From Brassicibacter mesophilus (GTDB lineage Bacteria > Bacillota > Clostridia > Tissierellales > Proteiniboraceae): a stretch of 64,000 bases of DNA. This document shows, in pieces, positions 50,084 through 59,655 of this stretch (its first letter is position 1; each line of letters begins with the position of its first letter). The stretch lies in the NCBI RefSeq assembly GCF_050433385.1, contig NZ_JBNPXI010000019.1:1-64000 (forward strand), read 5' to 3'. The translations under genes and the position numbers were made by a program. Below the pieces are notes generated by a model that did not search any database, was not told the DNA's origin, and saw only the letters and a list, made by a program, of their open reading frames with translations.

Positions 50084-52336
50084 ATGAATAGACGGCTTAA
50101 GAGTTTGAAATATTTACCTGGTATGTTCTGTGGAGTTATCAGCTCTAGTTTGATTGAAACAAATAATAATCCGTTAAAAGGAATAATTTCTGATGTTTTA
50201 AATGATGGAGGATGTTATATATGCGTATATAATTCTCCAGAAGGTCTTGTGGAAAAGAAGAATGTAATTAAATCATGGGGTATGGATTATGAATCGCTTA
50301 TAGAGAATGGGAAATTAGTAATGATTTCAGCTGAAAAAATATATTTGTGGGACAATAAGTTTGATGTAGATAGCATTTTAGAGTATTATGATGATCTGAT
50401 AAAAAAGTGCTACGATAATGGCTATCATAAAATAATAATTCACAGCGTAAGAGATGACTTTTATTTTAGAAGAACAACGATTGAGCAGCTCTATCAATTT
50501 CATAAAAAAATAAAGAGTCTGGCTAAAGATAAAGAAATTATGATCTTTACAAAATATATGTTTGATAATTTTACTGAAGAGCATTTTTATAAATTATTTT
50601 CCTTGCATGATATGTTTGTTATAAATAATTATGATACTATATATTCCTATGGACCTGAAAAGTTCAAAGAAATTGAAACTTTATTCAGATTTTTAAAAAG
50701 CGACATTGTTGATAGGAATGCACTATACAGAGAAAAGAACAAGCTTGAGCTTATAAATGAGCTTATACTAGACATGTCATATATGCAGAGTGGAAATGAA
50801 CTTCTGAATACATCGCTAAAGAAGTTAACTGATATAGTTGGAGTTGATTTTGGCTATATTATAAGCCTAATGGGCGAAAATGACAGTAAAGATATTATCG
50901 GGAGATATAATTTACCTTATGGATTTTTAGAAGAACTATCGAAAATTAAATATGATAAAAACAACACATTAGAAGTTTCGAGTAATGGTGTAACTATTGA
51001 AACATCAACAAGATTCAAGGAACTGCAAAAGGCTCATATAAGCAAGAAATACGGAATAAAGACGGTAATAAAAATACCTATAAAAGGAAAAGAAAAGGAT
51101 ATAAATGCACTAATACTGTTGTTTTCTAGTAAAGATTCAGTTCTTTTTAATGAACACATGCCTTTTTTAGAGGCGGTAGGAAGTACAATGCTTGCGTTAT
51201 TTAAAAAGCAAAAAGATAATGAAGAGTACCATAATGGACTAATCAAAGCAGAAAAGTTAAGAGCATTAGGCGAGTTAGCTGGAGGAATTGCACATGATTT
51301 TAACAATTTGTTGACAGCAATACTAGGTTTTTCTCAGATTGCTTTAACAAAGCAATTAGATAAAGAGATAAAGGAATATTTTGAAATAATATACAAATCT
51401 GCATTAGACGGAAAAGCTATAGTGGATAAAATACAGAGCTTTAACCGAAAGCACTACAACAATATTCGTGCACCACACTTATTAAACTCTATAGTTGAAA
51501 GCAGCATTGAAATGGCAAGACCCAGGTGGAAAAATACATATGAGAGCAATGGAATTAGGTTAGAAATGATAAGAGAGCTTAACTCTAAAAGTGAGATATA
51601 CTGTAATGAACATGAAATAAGGGAAGTGGTGCTAAATATTTTGATGAACGCTATGGATGCAATGGATAATGGAGGTTTTTTGATTATTAAAACATATGAT
51701 AAAGCTAATAAAGTCTTTATCGAAATACAAGATACAGGAACAGGTATATCTCATGAAATCAGGGAGAAGATTTTCGAACCATTTTTTAGCACAAAAGAGG
51801 CTAGAGGAACAGGACTTGGACTTAGTATTGTTAGAAGAATAGTTGAAGATCATGATGGGGATATAGAGTTAGAAAGCGAACTAGGGTATGGTTCTAGATT
51901 TAAGATATCTTTTAATAAGCATAAATCAGATAAAAAGATAGATAAAATAAATACTAAAACAAATGAGCTGATGAAATTTGACAATTTGAAAGCACTCGTT
52001 ATTGATGATAAAGAGCAAGTTGGAGGAACTATTGTTAAAATGCTTGATGTTATAAATGTAAAAGCAGAAACTGAGCTGCATAGTGGAGAAGTTATGGATA
52101 GGCTGTCAGAATGTAAATATGATATAATAATATGTGATCTTGCTATGCCTGTTATGAATGGAATAGAAGTAGCAAAGTTTGTAAAATATAGATATCCAGA
52201 TATTAAATTCATATTGATGACTGGATGGCCTGGTGGATTGCAGGAAGACACGATAAGATATATCGACTATGTATTACATAAACCATGTACTATTGATGAA
52301 TTAGCTTCAGCTGTAAATAGCGTAATCTTATCTTGA
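50084..52336 (+). CDS. Hybrid sensor histidine kinase (MEDS-like, GAF, HisKA, HATPase, receiver)
   Basis: A 750-residue soluble kinase. The first 190 residues look like a MEDS sensor (PGMFCGVISSSLIETNN, GGCYICVYNSPEGLVEKKNV); a GAF-like part follows (residues 230-380). The dimerisation helix has His404 in LAGGIAHDFNNLLTAILGF, the ATPase has the N box EVVLNILMNAMDAMDNGG and GTGLGLSIV, and a C-terminal receiver has the acceptor Asp685 in IIICDLAMPVMNG. The PAS/NtrB-like H box (HDFNN) is characteristic of kinases with such receivers. No cognate regulator is adjacent. The ligand is unknown; MEDS domains are found in hydrocarbon and methanogen-type sensors. Confidence 0.85.
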   Translation: MNRRLKSLKYLPGMFCGVISSSLIETNNNPLKGIISDVLNDGGCYICVYNSPEGLVEKKNVIKSWGMDYESLIENGKLVMISAEKIYLWDNKFDVDSILEYYDDLIKKCYDNGYHKIIIHSVRDDFYFRRTTIEQLYQFHKKIKSLAKDKEIMIFTKYMFDNFTEEHFYKLFSLHDMFVINNYDTIYSYGPEKFKEIETLFRFLKSDIVDRNALYREKNKLELINELILDMSYMQSGNELLNTSLKKLTDIVGVDFGYIISLMGENDSKDIIGRYNLPYGFLEELSKIKYDKNNTLEVSSNGVTIETSTRFKELQKAHISKKYGIKTVIKIPIKGKEKDINALILLFSSKDSVLFNEHMPFLEAVGSTMLALFKKQKDNEEYHNGLIKAEKLRALGELAGGIAHDFNNLLTAILGFSQIALTKQLDKEIKEYFEIIYKSALDGKAIVDKIQSFNRKHYNNIRAPHLLNSIVESSIEMARPRWKNTYESNGIRLEMIRELNSKSEIYCNEHEIREVVLNILMNAMDAMDNGGFLIIKTYDKANKVFIEIQDTGTGISHEIREKIFEPFFSTKEARGTGLGLSIVRRIVEDHDGDIELESELGYGSRFKISFNKHKSDKKIDKINTKTNELMKFDNLKALVIDDKEQVGGTIVKMLDVINVKAETELHSGEVMDRLSECKYDIIICDLAMPVMNGIEVAKFVKYRYPDIKFILMTGWPGGLQEDTIRYIDYVLHKPCTIDELASAVNSVILS

Positions 52337-52374
52337 TGTTTATTTAAATTATAGAATTTTTAGGGGGGCTTTTT

Positions 52375-53535
52375 ATGTTACTGATTAAGAATGCTAAAAT
52401 TTATACTATGGCAGACAAAAATTATGAGAATGGAAGTATCCTAATTGAAAATGGCAAGATAAAAGAAATAGGAAATGATATTGTAGCGCCGTTAGATACC
52501 GAAGTCATTGATGCGGAAGGAAGAATGGTTACCCCAGGGTTTATAGATGCTCATTGTCATCTTGGAATGTGGGAAAGTGGCATTGGATTTGAGGGTGATG
52601 ATGGAAATGAAATGGTTGATCCTGTAACGCCTCATTTAAGAGCAATAGATGGTATTAATCCAATGGATATAAGCTTTAAAGAGGCATATGAAGGGGGAGT
52701 AACATGTGCTGCAACAGGTCCAGGAAGTGCCAATGTTGTTGGAGGGCAATTTGCTGCTATAAAGACTTATGGAGATAGGGTAGACGACATGATAGTAAAG
52801 GAGCCTCTAGCTATGAAGATAGCTTTTGGCGAGAATCCAAAAAGGGTATATAGCAATCAAAAAAAATCCCCTATGACTAGAATGGCTACAGCAGCTGTAC
52901 TTAGAGAAACTATTATTAAAGCAAAGAGATACGCAGAAAAACTTGAAAAATCTAAGGACGATCCTTCCAAAGCTCCTGAGTTCGACATGAAAATGGAAGC
53001 TATGGTCAAGGTTATAAGAAAAGAAATCCCTTTAAAAGCTCATGCTCATAGAGCTGATGATATATTTACTGCTTTAAGAATAGCAAAGGAGTTTGATTTG
53101 GACATTACTTTAGATCATTGTACCGAAGGGCATTTAATAGCCGAGCATATTGTTGAAGAGGGTAAATATGCCATTGTTGGACCTAGTTTGACTGATAGAT
53201 CTAAATTTGAATTAAGAAACTTGACATTTGAAACACCTGCGGTATTACAAAAAGCAGGAGTAAAGATAGCTATAATGACAGATTCACCTGTTATACCACT
53301 GCAATATCTTCCGCTTTGTGCAGGATTGGCAGTAAAATCAGGGCTAGATGAAATAGAAGCACTGAAAGCTATAACTATAAATGCAGCGGAAATTCTTGGC
53401 ATTAACGACAGAGTTGGAAGCATAGAAGTAGGTAAGGATGCTGATATAGTAATATTTGATGGAAATCCTCTTACAGATATAGACTGCAAAACATTTGCTA
53501 CAATAATCGATGGAAAAATTATATATAAAAGATAA
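52375..53535 (+). CDS. Metal-dependent amidohydrolase
   Basis: A 386-residue amidohydrolase-superfamily enzyme. It has the N-terminal metal site PGFIDAHCHLGMWESGIG, the later metal His residues in KAHAHRADDIFTAL and DHCTEGH, and Asp in IMTDSPVIPLQYL. The composite beta domain (MLLIKNAKIYTMADKNYENG and IEVGKDADIVIFDGNPLTDI) is normal. It is closest to imidazolonepropionase-like amidohydrolases of unknown substrate. No pathway partner is near; the FMN riboswitch behind it belongs to ribU. Confidence 0.88.
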   Translation: MLLIKNAKIYTMADKNYENGSILIENGKIKEIGNDIVAPLDTEVIDAEGRMVTPGFIDAHCHLGMWESGIGFEGDDGNEMVDPVTPHLRAIDGINPMDISFKEAYEGGVTCAATGPGSANVVGGQFAAIKTYGDRVDDMIVKEPLAMKIAFGENPKRVYSNQKKSPMTRMATAAVLRETIIKAKRYAEKLEKSKDDPSKAPEFDMKMEAMVKVIRKEIPLKAHAHRADDIFTALRIAKEFDLDITLDHCTEGHLIAEHIVEEGKYAIVGPSLTDRSKFELRNLTFETPAVLQKAGVKIAIMTDSPVIPLQYLPLCAGLAVKSGLDEIEALKAITINAAEILGINDRVGSIEVGKDADIVIFDGNPLTDIDCKTFATIIDGKIIYKR

Positions 53536-53591
53536 TTGACAAAATAATACTTGTATGAAATAATTAAACTGTAAATTAAATATTTTTATAA

Positions 53592-53700
53592 TCTTCAGGG
53601 CAGGGTGTAATTCCCGACCGGCGGTATAGTCCGCGAGCTGCTTTTGCAGTTGACTTGGTGAGATTCCAAGACCGACAGTAAAGTCTGGATGGAAGAAGGT
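53592..53700 (+). promoter_or_regulatory. FMN riboswitch aptamer (RFN element)
   Basis: The conserved core is clear: TCAGGGCAGGGTGTAATTCC at 53595, then CGACCGGCGGTATAGTCCGC with GAGC, GACTTGGTGAGATTCCAAG, ACCGACAGTAAAGTCTGGAT and GGAAGAAGG. It precedes ribU and binds FMN to reduce riboflavin uptake when FMN is plentiful. Confidence 0.97.
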
Positions 53701-53746
53701 TAGAAAGTTTAATCTAGTGTATGCTAGGTTGACTATCTTGATATTC

Positions 53747-53776
53747 AAGCCCTGATACGATGCTTCAGGGCTTTTT
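53747..53776 (+). terminator. Riboswitch-controlled terminator
   Basis: AAGCCCTGA (53747) pairs with TTCAGGGCT (53764-53772) followed by TTTTT. The 5' aptamer strand TTCAGGGC is the same sequence as the 3' arm, so the two compete for GCCCTGA. The off state would end transcription 48 bases before ribU. Confidence 0.9.
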
Positions 53777-53823
53777 AGCGTCTAATGGCTCTGAAGAGAA
53801 ATATAATACTTGGAGGGGTTATT

Positions 53824-54426
53824 ATGTTGACAATGAAACAGAAAATATCTACAAGAATGATGACCAAAATATCGGTATTATCAGTAATTGCATTTATAAT
53901 AATGTATATAGAGATACCACTTTGGTTTACTCCAACATTTCTTAAGATTGACTTGAGCGATTTACCAGCGCTTATTGGAGCTTTTTCACTAGGTCCCGTT
54001 GCAGGAGTATTGATAGAACTAATAAAGAACATACTTCATATAGCTATAAAGGGGACTTCAACAATGGGAGTTGGAGAGCTTGCTAACTTTATAGTTGGAA
54101 GTGTATTAGTGTTTACTTCTGGCTATATATACAGTAAAAATAAGAGCTTTAAAATGGCTGTTATTGGTATGATAGCAGGAACAATAGTAATGACCTTAAT
54201 TGCTTCAGTGATGAATTACTACTTACTTATACCATTCTATGCGAAGCTGTATGGGATGCCTATACAGGCATATGTTGAGCTTGGTGCTAAGGTAAACAAA
54301 TTTGTAGTAGACTATAGAACATTTATATTGTTTGGAATAGTTCCTTTCAACTTTGCAAAAGGTGTATTAGTTTCGCTAGTTACTTTGCCTCTTTATAAAA
54401 GAGTATCTCCAGCACTTCATAGATAA
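53824..54426 (+). CDS. ribU: Riboflavin ECF transporter S component RibU
   Basis: A 200-residue membrane protein with six hydrophobic helices (ISVLSVIAFIIMYIEIPL, LPALIGAFSLGPVAGVLIEL, VGSVLVFTSGYIY and others). It matches RibU: the segments TFLKIDLSDLPALIGAFSLG and IKNILHIAIKGTSTMGVGEL, then ANFIVGS. It binds riboflavin and works with the general ECF module, which is not in the window. The ATG at 53824 follows TGGAGGGG. Expression is under the FMN riboswitch. Confidence 0.95.
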   Translation: MLTMKQKISTRMMTKISVLSVIAFIIMYIEIPLWFTPTFLKIDLSDLPALIGAFSLGPVAGVLIELIKNILHIAIKGTSTMGVGELANFIVGSVLVFTSGYIYSKNKSFKMAVIGMIAGTIVMTLIASVMNYYLLIPFYAKLYGMPIQAYVELGAKVNKFVVDYRTFILFGIVPFNFAKGVLVSLVTLPLYKRVSPALHR

Positions 54427-54429
54427 GAG

Positions 54430-54492
54430 AGAATATTAATAAAAAAGAACGGCAAAATCTCATTAGCATTTTCTTATCTTTTCTATTCATAT
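54430..54492. repeat. MITE-like repeat, internally deleted copy (upstream of tsaE)
   Basis: GAATATTAATAAAAAAGAAC joins directly to GGCAAAATCTCATTAGCATT followed by TTCTTATCTTTTCTATTCAT. These are the two ends of the 260-275 base repeats seen at 55108-55385 and 63111-63385, with the middle removed. It lies about 130 bases before tsaE. Confidence 0.7.
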
Positions 54493-54513
54493 ATATATAT
54501 TTTTTTGAAATAG

Positions 54514-54543
54514 AAAGCATCTCAATTTGAGATGCCTTTTTGT
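54514..54543 (+). terminator. Terminator between ribU and tsaE
   Basis: GCATCTC-AATTT-GAGATGC followed by CTTTTT. Confidence 0.8.
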
Positions 54544-54622
54544 GTGCTTAGGGCACTTGTATATCCACTGTAAAGTGGATATAATATTTTTAAAGCCTAG
54601 AGAGAAGGAAAGGATGAAGTAA

Positions 54623-55090
54623 TTGTTTAAAATTATTATAAACAGTGTTGAAGCCACAGAAAAGTTAGGAGAAAATATAGGAAGGTTACTTAATGGTGGA
54701 GAAATAATATGTATGACAGGAGATTTAGGTGCGGGAAAAACTACTTTATCTCAATCAATAGCAAAAGGACTTGATGTAGATGAATATGTTACAAGTCCCA
54801 CATTTACTATTATAAACGAATATGAAGGAAGATGCCCATTATACCACTTTGACGTATATAGAATAAATGATATAGATGAAATGTATGATTTAGGATATGA
54901 AGAATATTTTTATTCAGATGGTGTGACAATTATAGAATGGGCTAATATAATAGAAGATATTTTACCAAAAGATAAACTTTATATAGAGATAAAAAAAGGA
55001 AGTTCAGCAGACGAGAGAGAAATCTTGATATCTGGATATGGGGATGAATATGAAAGGATAATAGAAGGTTTACATGAAATGTATAAATAG
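54623..55090 (+). CDS. tsaE: tRNA t6A biosynthesis ATPase TsaE
   Basis: A 155-residue TsaE, the ATPase that drives the TsaBD(E) complex for N6-threonylcarbamoyl-adenosine at position 37 of ANN-decoding tRNAs. It has Walker A GDLGAGKTTLSQSIAKGL, YVTSPTFTIINEY and PLYHFDVYRINDIDEMYDLG, then YEEYF and TIIEWAN, as expected. The start is TTG at 54623 behind AAAGGATG. tsaB and rimI follow, but a 331-base gap with a MITE-like repeat splits tsaE from tsaB, where other Firmicutes have them nearly touching. Confidence 0.94.
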   Translation: MFKIIINSVEATEKLGENIGRLLNGGEIICMTGDLGAGKTTLSQSIAKGLDVDEYVTSPTFTIINEYEGRCPLYHFDVYRINDIDEMYDLGYEEYFYSDGVTIIEWANIIEDILPKDKLYIEIKKGSSADEREILISGYGDEYERIIEGLHEMYK

Positions 55091-55107
55091 TTAGATTCCC
55101 AAAAAGC

Positions 55108-55385
55108 AGCTTTTTAATAAAATAAAAAAGAACACTCATGTGACGAAGATCTTGAGAAAATTATAGGTTTAATAACAAAAAAATCTTAAAATTTGCAAAC
55201 TCGCTCCGAAATACACTCCGCTCAGACATAATGGAGTTCCAGAAATCTACGATTTCGTTGTAACTCCTTAGCTAGTGTAGGTTGAGTTTCATAAATATAA
55301 AAGCAGATTTTTATGTTGCTTTCGCCTAGTTATCTTAGCAAAATTTCATGAGCATTCTCTTATCTTTTTTATTTGTATTCAAATT
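55108..55385. repeat. MITE-like repeat, full copy (upstream of tsaB)
   Basis: Non-coding element of about 270 bases filling the tsaE-tsaB gap. Its reverse complement aligns along its whole length with 63111-63385; shared blocks include AGATAAGAGAATGCT, TTTTGCTAAGA, AACTAGG, AAATCTGCTTTTATATTTAT, CTAAGGAGTTACAAC, AAATCGTAGATTT and GAGTTTGCAAATTTTAAGAT. Ends AATAAAAAAGAACACTCATG (55121) and TCTTATCTTTTTTATT (about 55359) are imperfect inverted repeats. It encodes nothing. It ends about 36 bases before the tsaB start. Confidence 0.85.
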
Positions 55386-55421
55386 TAAACATTAATTTAA
55401 TATTTAGGAGATGAATAAAAT

Positions 55422-56144
55422 ATGAAAGTACTTGCTATTGATACATCTAGTATTGTAGCAACCTGTGCGATACTTGATGATGATAAGCTACTTGCTGAAT
55501 ACATATTAAATCAAAAAATGACTCATTCACAAACTATAATGCCCATGATAAAGGAAATGTTAGATAGCTGTAATCTAAAACCAGAAGATATTGATGTATA
55601 TGCCGCTGCTCAAGGACCAGGTTCATTTACTGGTCTAAGAATAGGTATTGCTACTATAAAAGGCTTGGCTCATGCAACTAATAAATCTGTAATAGGAGTA
55701 CCTACTCTTGATGCATTAGCTTTTAATCTGCCGTTTAGTGAAGGTATTGTAGTACCTATAATGGATGCAAGAAGAGATAGAGTATTTACTGGAATATATA
55801 AATGGTCCAGTGGAGGCCTGTGCATGCTTATGGAGCAGAGTGTATTAGAGGTAGATGAACTTATTCAGATATTAAAGGAAAGAAGTGAAAATATAGTTTT
55901 TAATGGTGATGGAACTCTTGTATATAAGGATAGATTAATCAAAGAACTAGGAGATAGAGCTATTTTTGCACCAAAGTCTACTAACATGGCCAGAGCGGCT
56001 TCTGTAGCAGAGCTTGCAATGGCAAAAGCAACAGAAGGAAATACAGATGACTTATTTGATTTGGCGCCAAATTATTTGAGAGAATCTCAAGCTCAAAGAG
56101 AATATAATAATAGAAATAGCTGTTGTGGTGTTAAAAATGAGTAA
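55422..56144 (+). CDS. tsaB: tRNA t6A biosynthesis protein TsaB
   Basis: A 240-residue TsaB (YeaZ), an inactive ASKHA-fold partner of TsaD. It has VLAIDTSSIVATCAILDDDK, AAAQGPGSFTGLRIGIATIK, then GLAHATNKSVIGVPTLDAL and VPIMDARRDRVFTGIYKW. The ATG at 55422 follows TTTAGGAG. It overlaps the start of rimI, so both are translated together. A MITE-like repeat lies right in front and may supply or disturb its promoter. Confidence 0.95.
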   Translation: MKVLAIDTSSIVATCAILDDDKLLAEYILNQKMTHSQTIMPMIKEMLDSCNLKPEDIDVYAAAQGPGSFTGLRIGIATIKGLAHATNKSVIGVPTLDALAFNLPFSEGIVVPIMDARRDRVFTGIYKWSSGGLCMLMEQSVLEVDELIQILKERSENIVFNGDGTLVYKDRLIKELGDRAIFAPKSTNMARAASVAELAMAKATEGNTDDLFDLAPNYLRESQAQREYNNRNSCCGVKNE

Positions 56145-56580
56145 TATACTGGTTAGAGAAATGGAAGAAAAAGATGTAGACGGAGTTCTTAGAATAGAGG
56201 AACTGTCGTTTACGACACCGTGGTCGAAGGAAGCATTTGTTCTGGAGATTACAACTAATAAATTAGCTAAATATGTAATTGCAGAAAGAGATGGACATAT
56301 AGTAGGATACGGAGGAGTATGGTTAATAATAGATGAAGGTCATATAACAAACATAGCTGTTGAGTCCCAGTACAGAGGACAAGGTATAGGTAATTTTCTT
56401 GTAGAAAAGCTAATAGATATTTGCAAGGAGAGAGGAATAACTAGTCTGACTTTAGAGGTTAGGAAGTCGAATATAGTAGCACAGTCATTGTACAAGAAAT
56501 ACGGATTTAAGGAATGTGGCATAAGACCTGGGTATTATTCAGATACAAAAGAAGATGCAATAATCATGTGGAAAGAGTAA
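56137..56580 (+). CDS. rimI: Ribosomal protein S18 alanine N-acetyltransferase RimI
   Basis: A 147-residue GNAT acetyltransferase of the RimI type. Motifs: IEELSFTTPWSKEAFVLEIT, the acetyl-CoA loop ESQYRGQGIGNFLVEKLI, then LEVRKSNIVAQSLYKKYGFK and GYYSDTKEDAIIMWKE. Its position between tsaB and (usually) tsaD is standard. The ATG at 56137 lies 8 bases inside tsaB. In this window tsaD has been moved 6.9 kb downstream. Confidence 0.92.
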   Translation: MSNILVREMEEKDVDGVLRIEELSFTTPWSKEAFVLEITTNKLAKYVIAERDGHIVGYGGVWLIIDEGHITNIAVESQYRGQGIGNFLVEKLIDICKERGITSLTLEVRKSNIVAQSLYKKYGFKECGIRPGYYSDTKEDAIIMWKE

Positions 56581-56591
56581 GCAAGTAGGAA

Positions 56592-56626
56592 CAAGCAAGT
56601 TAGGATGGTCCTTGCTTGCTTTTTTG
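56592..56626 (+). terminator. Terminator of tsaB-rimI
   Basis: CAAGCAAG and CTTGCTTG pair around TTAGGATGGTC-type loop and are followed by CTTTTTTG. Confidence 0.88.
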
Positions 56627-56727
56627 TTTTTACTTGAATGTTATTCAGCCTACAAGTAAACAATACTAAATAAAGAAGAAATGAGTATTTTAAGGAAATA
56701 TTCAATTTATAGGAGGAGGGATAATGC

Positions 56728-58008
56728 ATGAGTAAGGATAAGCATTATACTATTAGAGATTCTAGTAATATATCTAAAACAAAGAAAATTATATTAGGGA
56801 TACAACATACATTTACAATGTTTGGTGCCACAGTTTTAGTTCCTATTATCACTGGACTTGATATTTCTGTATCTTTATTTTTAGCAGGTGTAGGCACACT
56901 AATATTTCACTTTATTACTAAAAGAAAGATACCTGCTTTTCTAGGGTCTTCGTTTGCTTTTATAGCACCGATGCTTGCAGTATTGGCTTTAAAAACTGGA
57001 ATAACTGATGTTGCAGAAGCACTTTCAAATGGACAGGGGGCTCAGGTTGCAGAGGGGTTAGCTTACGCAAGAGGGGGAATAGTAGTAGCGGGACTGATTT
57101 ATCTTATACTAGCTGTGCTAATATATTTTTTTGGTATAGAAAAGATAATAAAATTTTTTCCACCAGTTGTTACCGGACCTATAATAATAGTAATAGGACT
57201 AAAGCTTGCTCCTACAGCTATAGACATGGCTTCAAATCATTGGGGCCTTGCAATTATAAGCTTTTTGATAGTAACAATTGTAAGTGTTTTTGCAAAAGGA
57301 TTTTTAAAGGTTGTTCCAGTCATAATTGGATTAATAGGTGGATATATTGTTGCTGTATTTATTGGTAATGTAGATTTTACACCTATTACGATTGCTCCAG
57401 TTTATGGACTTCCTAAGTTTGCTCTCCCAAAGTTTGATTTTTCAACTATCATGATTGTTGCTCCTATAGCATTAGCTACAATGATAGAGCATATAGGAGA
57501 TGTACTTGCAATCGGTTCTACAGTTGAAAGAGATTTTATAAAAGACCCAGGTCTTCACAGAACATTAGTTGGTGATGGTGTAGCAACAGCTGTTTCTGCA
57601 ATGTTTGGTGGTCCTGCAAATACAACTTATTCTGAAAATACAGGAGTATTAGCACTTACTAGAGTATGGGATCCATTGATAATGAGAATAGCAGCCATAT
57701 TTGCAATTATTCTTGGTCTAAGTCCTAAGCTTGGTGCAGTTATCAGCACTATTCCTACAGCAGTAATTGGAGGAATATCTATAGTTCTATTTGGTATGAT
57801 TGCTGCAATAGGGGCTAGAACACTTGTTGAAAATCAAGTAGATTTCACAAGTTCAAGAAATCTAATCATTGCAGCAGTTATATTGGTTCTTGGTCTAGGT
57901 GGGGCTACACTTCCAATCAAATTAGGGAGATTGGATTTTACATTAGAGGGAATGGCATTGGCAGCAATAATAGGTATCATATTAAACAAGTTACTGCCAA
58001 CAGAATAA
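56728..58008 (+). CDS. uraA: Uracil-xanthine permease (NCS2 family, UraA-like)
   Basis: A 426-residue transporter with about 14 hydrophobic helices. Motifs: GIQHTFTMFGATVLVPIITG, FLGSSFAFIAPM, FPPVVTGPIIIVIGLKLAPT, IALATMIEHIGDVLAIGSTV and FGGPANTTYSENTGVLALTR, which are UraA/NCS2 signatures (the Glu residues in EHIGD and SENTG bind the base). Uracil is the likely substrate. It has GGAGGAGGG before the ATG. It stands alone, without pyr genes. Confidence 0.93.
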   Translation: MSKDKHYTIRDSSNISKTKKIILGIQHTFTMFGATVLVPIITGLDISVSLFLAGVGTLIFHFITKRKIPAFLGSSFAFIAPMLAVLALKTGITDVAEALSNGQGAQVAEGLAYARGGIVVAGLIYLILAVLIYFFGIEKIIKFFPPVVTGPIIIVIGLKLAPTAIDMASNHWGLAIISFLIVTIVSVFAKGFLKVVPVIIGLIGGYIVAVFIGNVDFTPITIAPVYGLPKFALPKFDFSTIMIVAPIALATMIEHIGDVLAIGSTVERDFIKDPGLHRTLVGDGVATAVSAMFGGPANTTYSENTGVLALTRVWDPLIMRIAAIFAIILGLSPKLGAVISTIPTAVIGGISIVLFGMIAAIGARTLVENQVDFTSSRNLIIAAVILVLGLGGATLPIKLGRLDFTLEGMALAAIIGIILNKLLPTE

Positions 58009-58362
58009 CTGCAAATAGTGGTAGATTAAAATGTGAATTAAGCATGAATAGCATAGGCTTGCAATCAATTATACTATGATTATTTTCCCAATTTGATATA
58101 ATGAGTATTAAGATTGATTTCAGCTTTTAGATAAGTGTAAGGCAAGTGTGGACAGGCAGGAGTGTAGTGGTGATGTATTAGGCTTTTTTTGTTTTTGACC
58201 TCAATTGTTAATTTTTTATTAAGATTAGAATATTTTGAAGGAAAATGAAGTATCTTTATCTAAATATTAGTCTATTATTTAAGTAGGCTTAAATTGCTTA
58301 CTGAGAGTTTATTTTATGCAATGCCATAAGGCATGATGAAAGAAATATGGGGAGGTAAAATT
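58009..58362. other. Gap before the efflux operon
   Basis: 354 bases with no reading frame. GGCTTTTTTTGTTTTTGACC near 58179 could end a small transcript. TTGACC (about 58195) with an AT-rich stretch 17 bases on could be the promoter of the efflux genes. Nothing further is recognised. Confidence 0.4.
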
Positions 58363-59655
58363 ATGGCAAAAAATAAGAAAAAGATCGTAGCTATTACTGC
58401 AGCTGTAGTCCTAGGTATAGCAATAATATCTGTTGGTGTGCTGAAAGCAGTAAACAAAGAAGAAAAACCAAGTGTATATGTGAGTGTAGTAAACGTAGAA
58501 AAAGAAGATAACTTTGATTCTATATTAACTACAGAAGGTATTATCAAGACAAAGGATCAAAGAAACATAGTGTCTAATCTTCCTTATAATATTGAAGAAG
58601 TACTTGTAAAAGAGGGAGATAAGGTTTCTGAAGGCGATATTCTTGCAAGACTTGATACTAAAGACCTTGAATACAAGATAAAGACAGCAGAAATAAACCT
58701 AGAACTTGAAAAGCAAAAACTTAAAAACATGGAGGATAAAGCCGAAGCTGGAGTTAGTACGTTTGAGCTTGAAAAGTCTGTAGAAAATGCTAAGCTTGCC
58801 TATGATCAAGCACAGGAAAAGGTGAAAAGCTCTAAGCAGTTGTATGAAGCAGGAGCAATAAGCAAAACAGTGCTTGAAGCAGACGAAACTGCATTAATTA
58901 CTGCAAAAAACGGATATGAACTAGCTCAAAAACAGCTTAATGATATGCTTGAAAATGATGACACTGAATCAAGTATAGAGCTTCAACGAAAAAATGTTGA
59001 ACTTCAGGAAATAAATCTTAAGGCTCAAAAAGAGGCACTGGAGCAGTCAATAATAAAAAGTCCTATGAATGGTACAATAGTATCTTCAAATGCTAGAGTA
59101 GGGATTACAGCCACATCTGCAACGCCTTTATTCGTGATGGATGATATAACTAATCTTGAAATAGAAGTAAATATCAGTGAATATGACATTAATAGCATAA
59201 AGCTAGGACAAAAAGTAGATATAACTGGAGAAGCTTTTAAGAATAAGGAAATAAAGGGAGAAGTAGCATATATTGCACCAGCTGCAACAATTATGAATAC
59301 AAATGCAGGTAAAGAAACAAATGTTACAATAAGGATAAACATACATAACGTGGATGATTACTTAAAACCTGGCTTTTCAGCTAATGTATCAATAAATACA
59401 GCTCATAAGAAAGATGCCTTGGTTTTACCTTATGAAACTGTATATGAAAACAAAGACGGCACAAAGGTCGTATTTAAAGTTGAGAATAACAAGCTTAAAG
59501 AAATACCAATAGAAGTAGGAATAATGGGAGACTTAAAGCAAGAAGTAATATCTGACCAAATTAAGCTTGGAGATAAGATTGTTATTAATCCAAACGATAA
59601 AATGAAGGATGGAATGGATGTTAGTATTCTAAACGATAAAGGTGAGCAGAAATGA
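58363..59655 (+). CDS. Efflux periplasmic-adaptor-like (HlyD/MacA) subunit
   Basis: A 430-residue membrane-fusion protein. One N-terminal helix (IVAITAAVVLGIAIISVGVL) anchors it. Then come a lipoyl-like half (VLVKEGDKVSEGDILARLDT), a long coiled coil (residues 105-220), the second lipoyl half (IIKSPMNGTIVSSNARVGIT) and beta-barrel parts. In Gram-positives such adaptors work with MacB-type ABC exporters without an outer-membrane channel. The next two genes encode the ATPase and the permease. Substrate unknown, perhaps peptides or antibiotics. The stop overlaps the ATPase start. Confidence 0.9.
   Translation: MAKNKKKIVAITAAVVLGIAIISVGVLKAVNKEEKPSVYVSVVNVEKEDNFDSILTTEGIIKTKDQRNIVSNLPYNIEEVLVKEGDKVSEGDILARLDTKDLEYKIKTAEINLELEKQKLKNMEDKAEAGVSTFELEKSVENAKLAYDQAQEKVKSSKQLYEAGAISKTVLEADETALITAKNGYELAQKQLNDMLENDDTESSIELQRKNVELQEINLKAQKEALEQSIIKSPMNGTIVSSNARVGITATSATPLFVMDDITNLEIEVNISEYDINSIKLGQKVDITGEAFKNKEIKGEVAYIAPAATIMNTNAGKETNVTIRINIHNVDDYLKPGFSANVSINTAHKKDALVLPYETVYENKDGTKVVFKVENNKLKEIPIEVGIMGDLKQEVISDQIKLGDKIVINPNDKMKDGMDVSILNDKGEQK

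Noticed and set aside
53760..53945. Plus-strand frame at the FMN riboswitch
   Set aside because: It begins in the terminator hairpin and overlaps ribU out of frame; no ribosome site.
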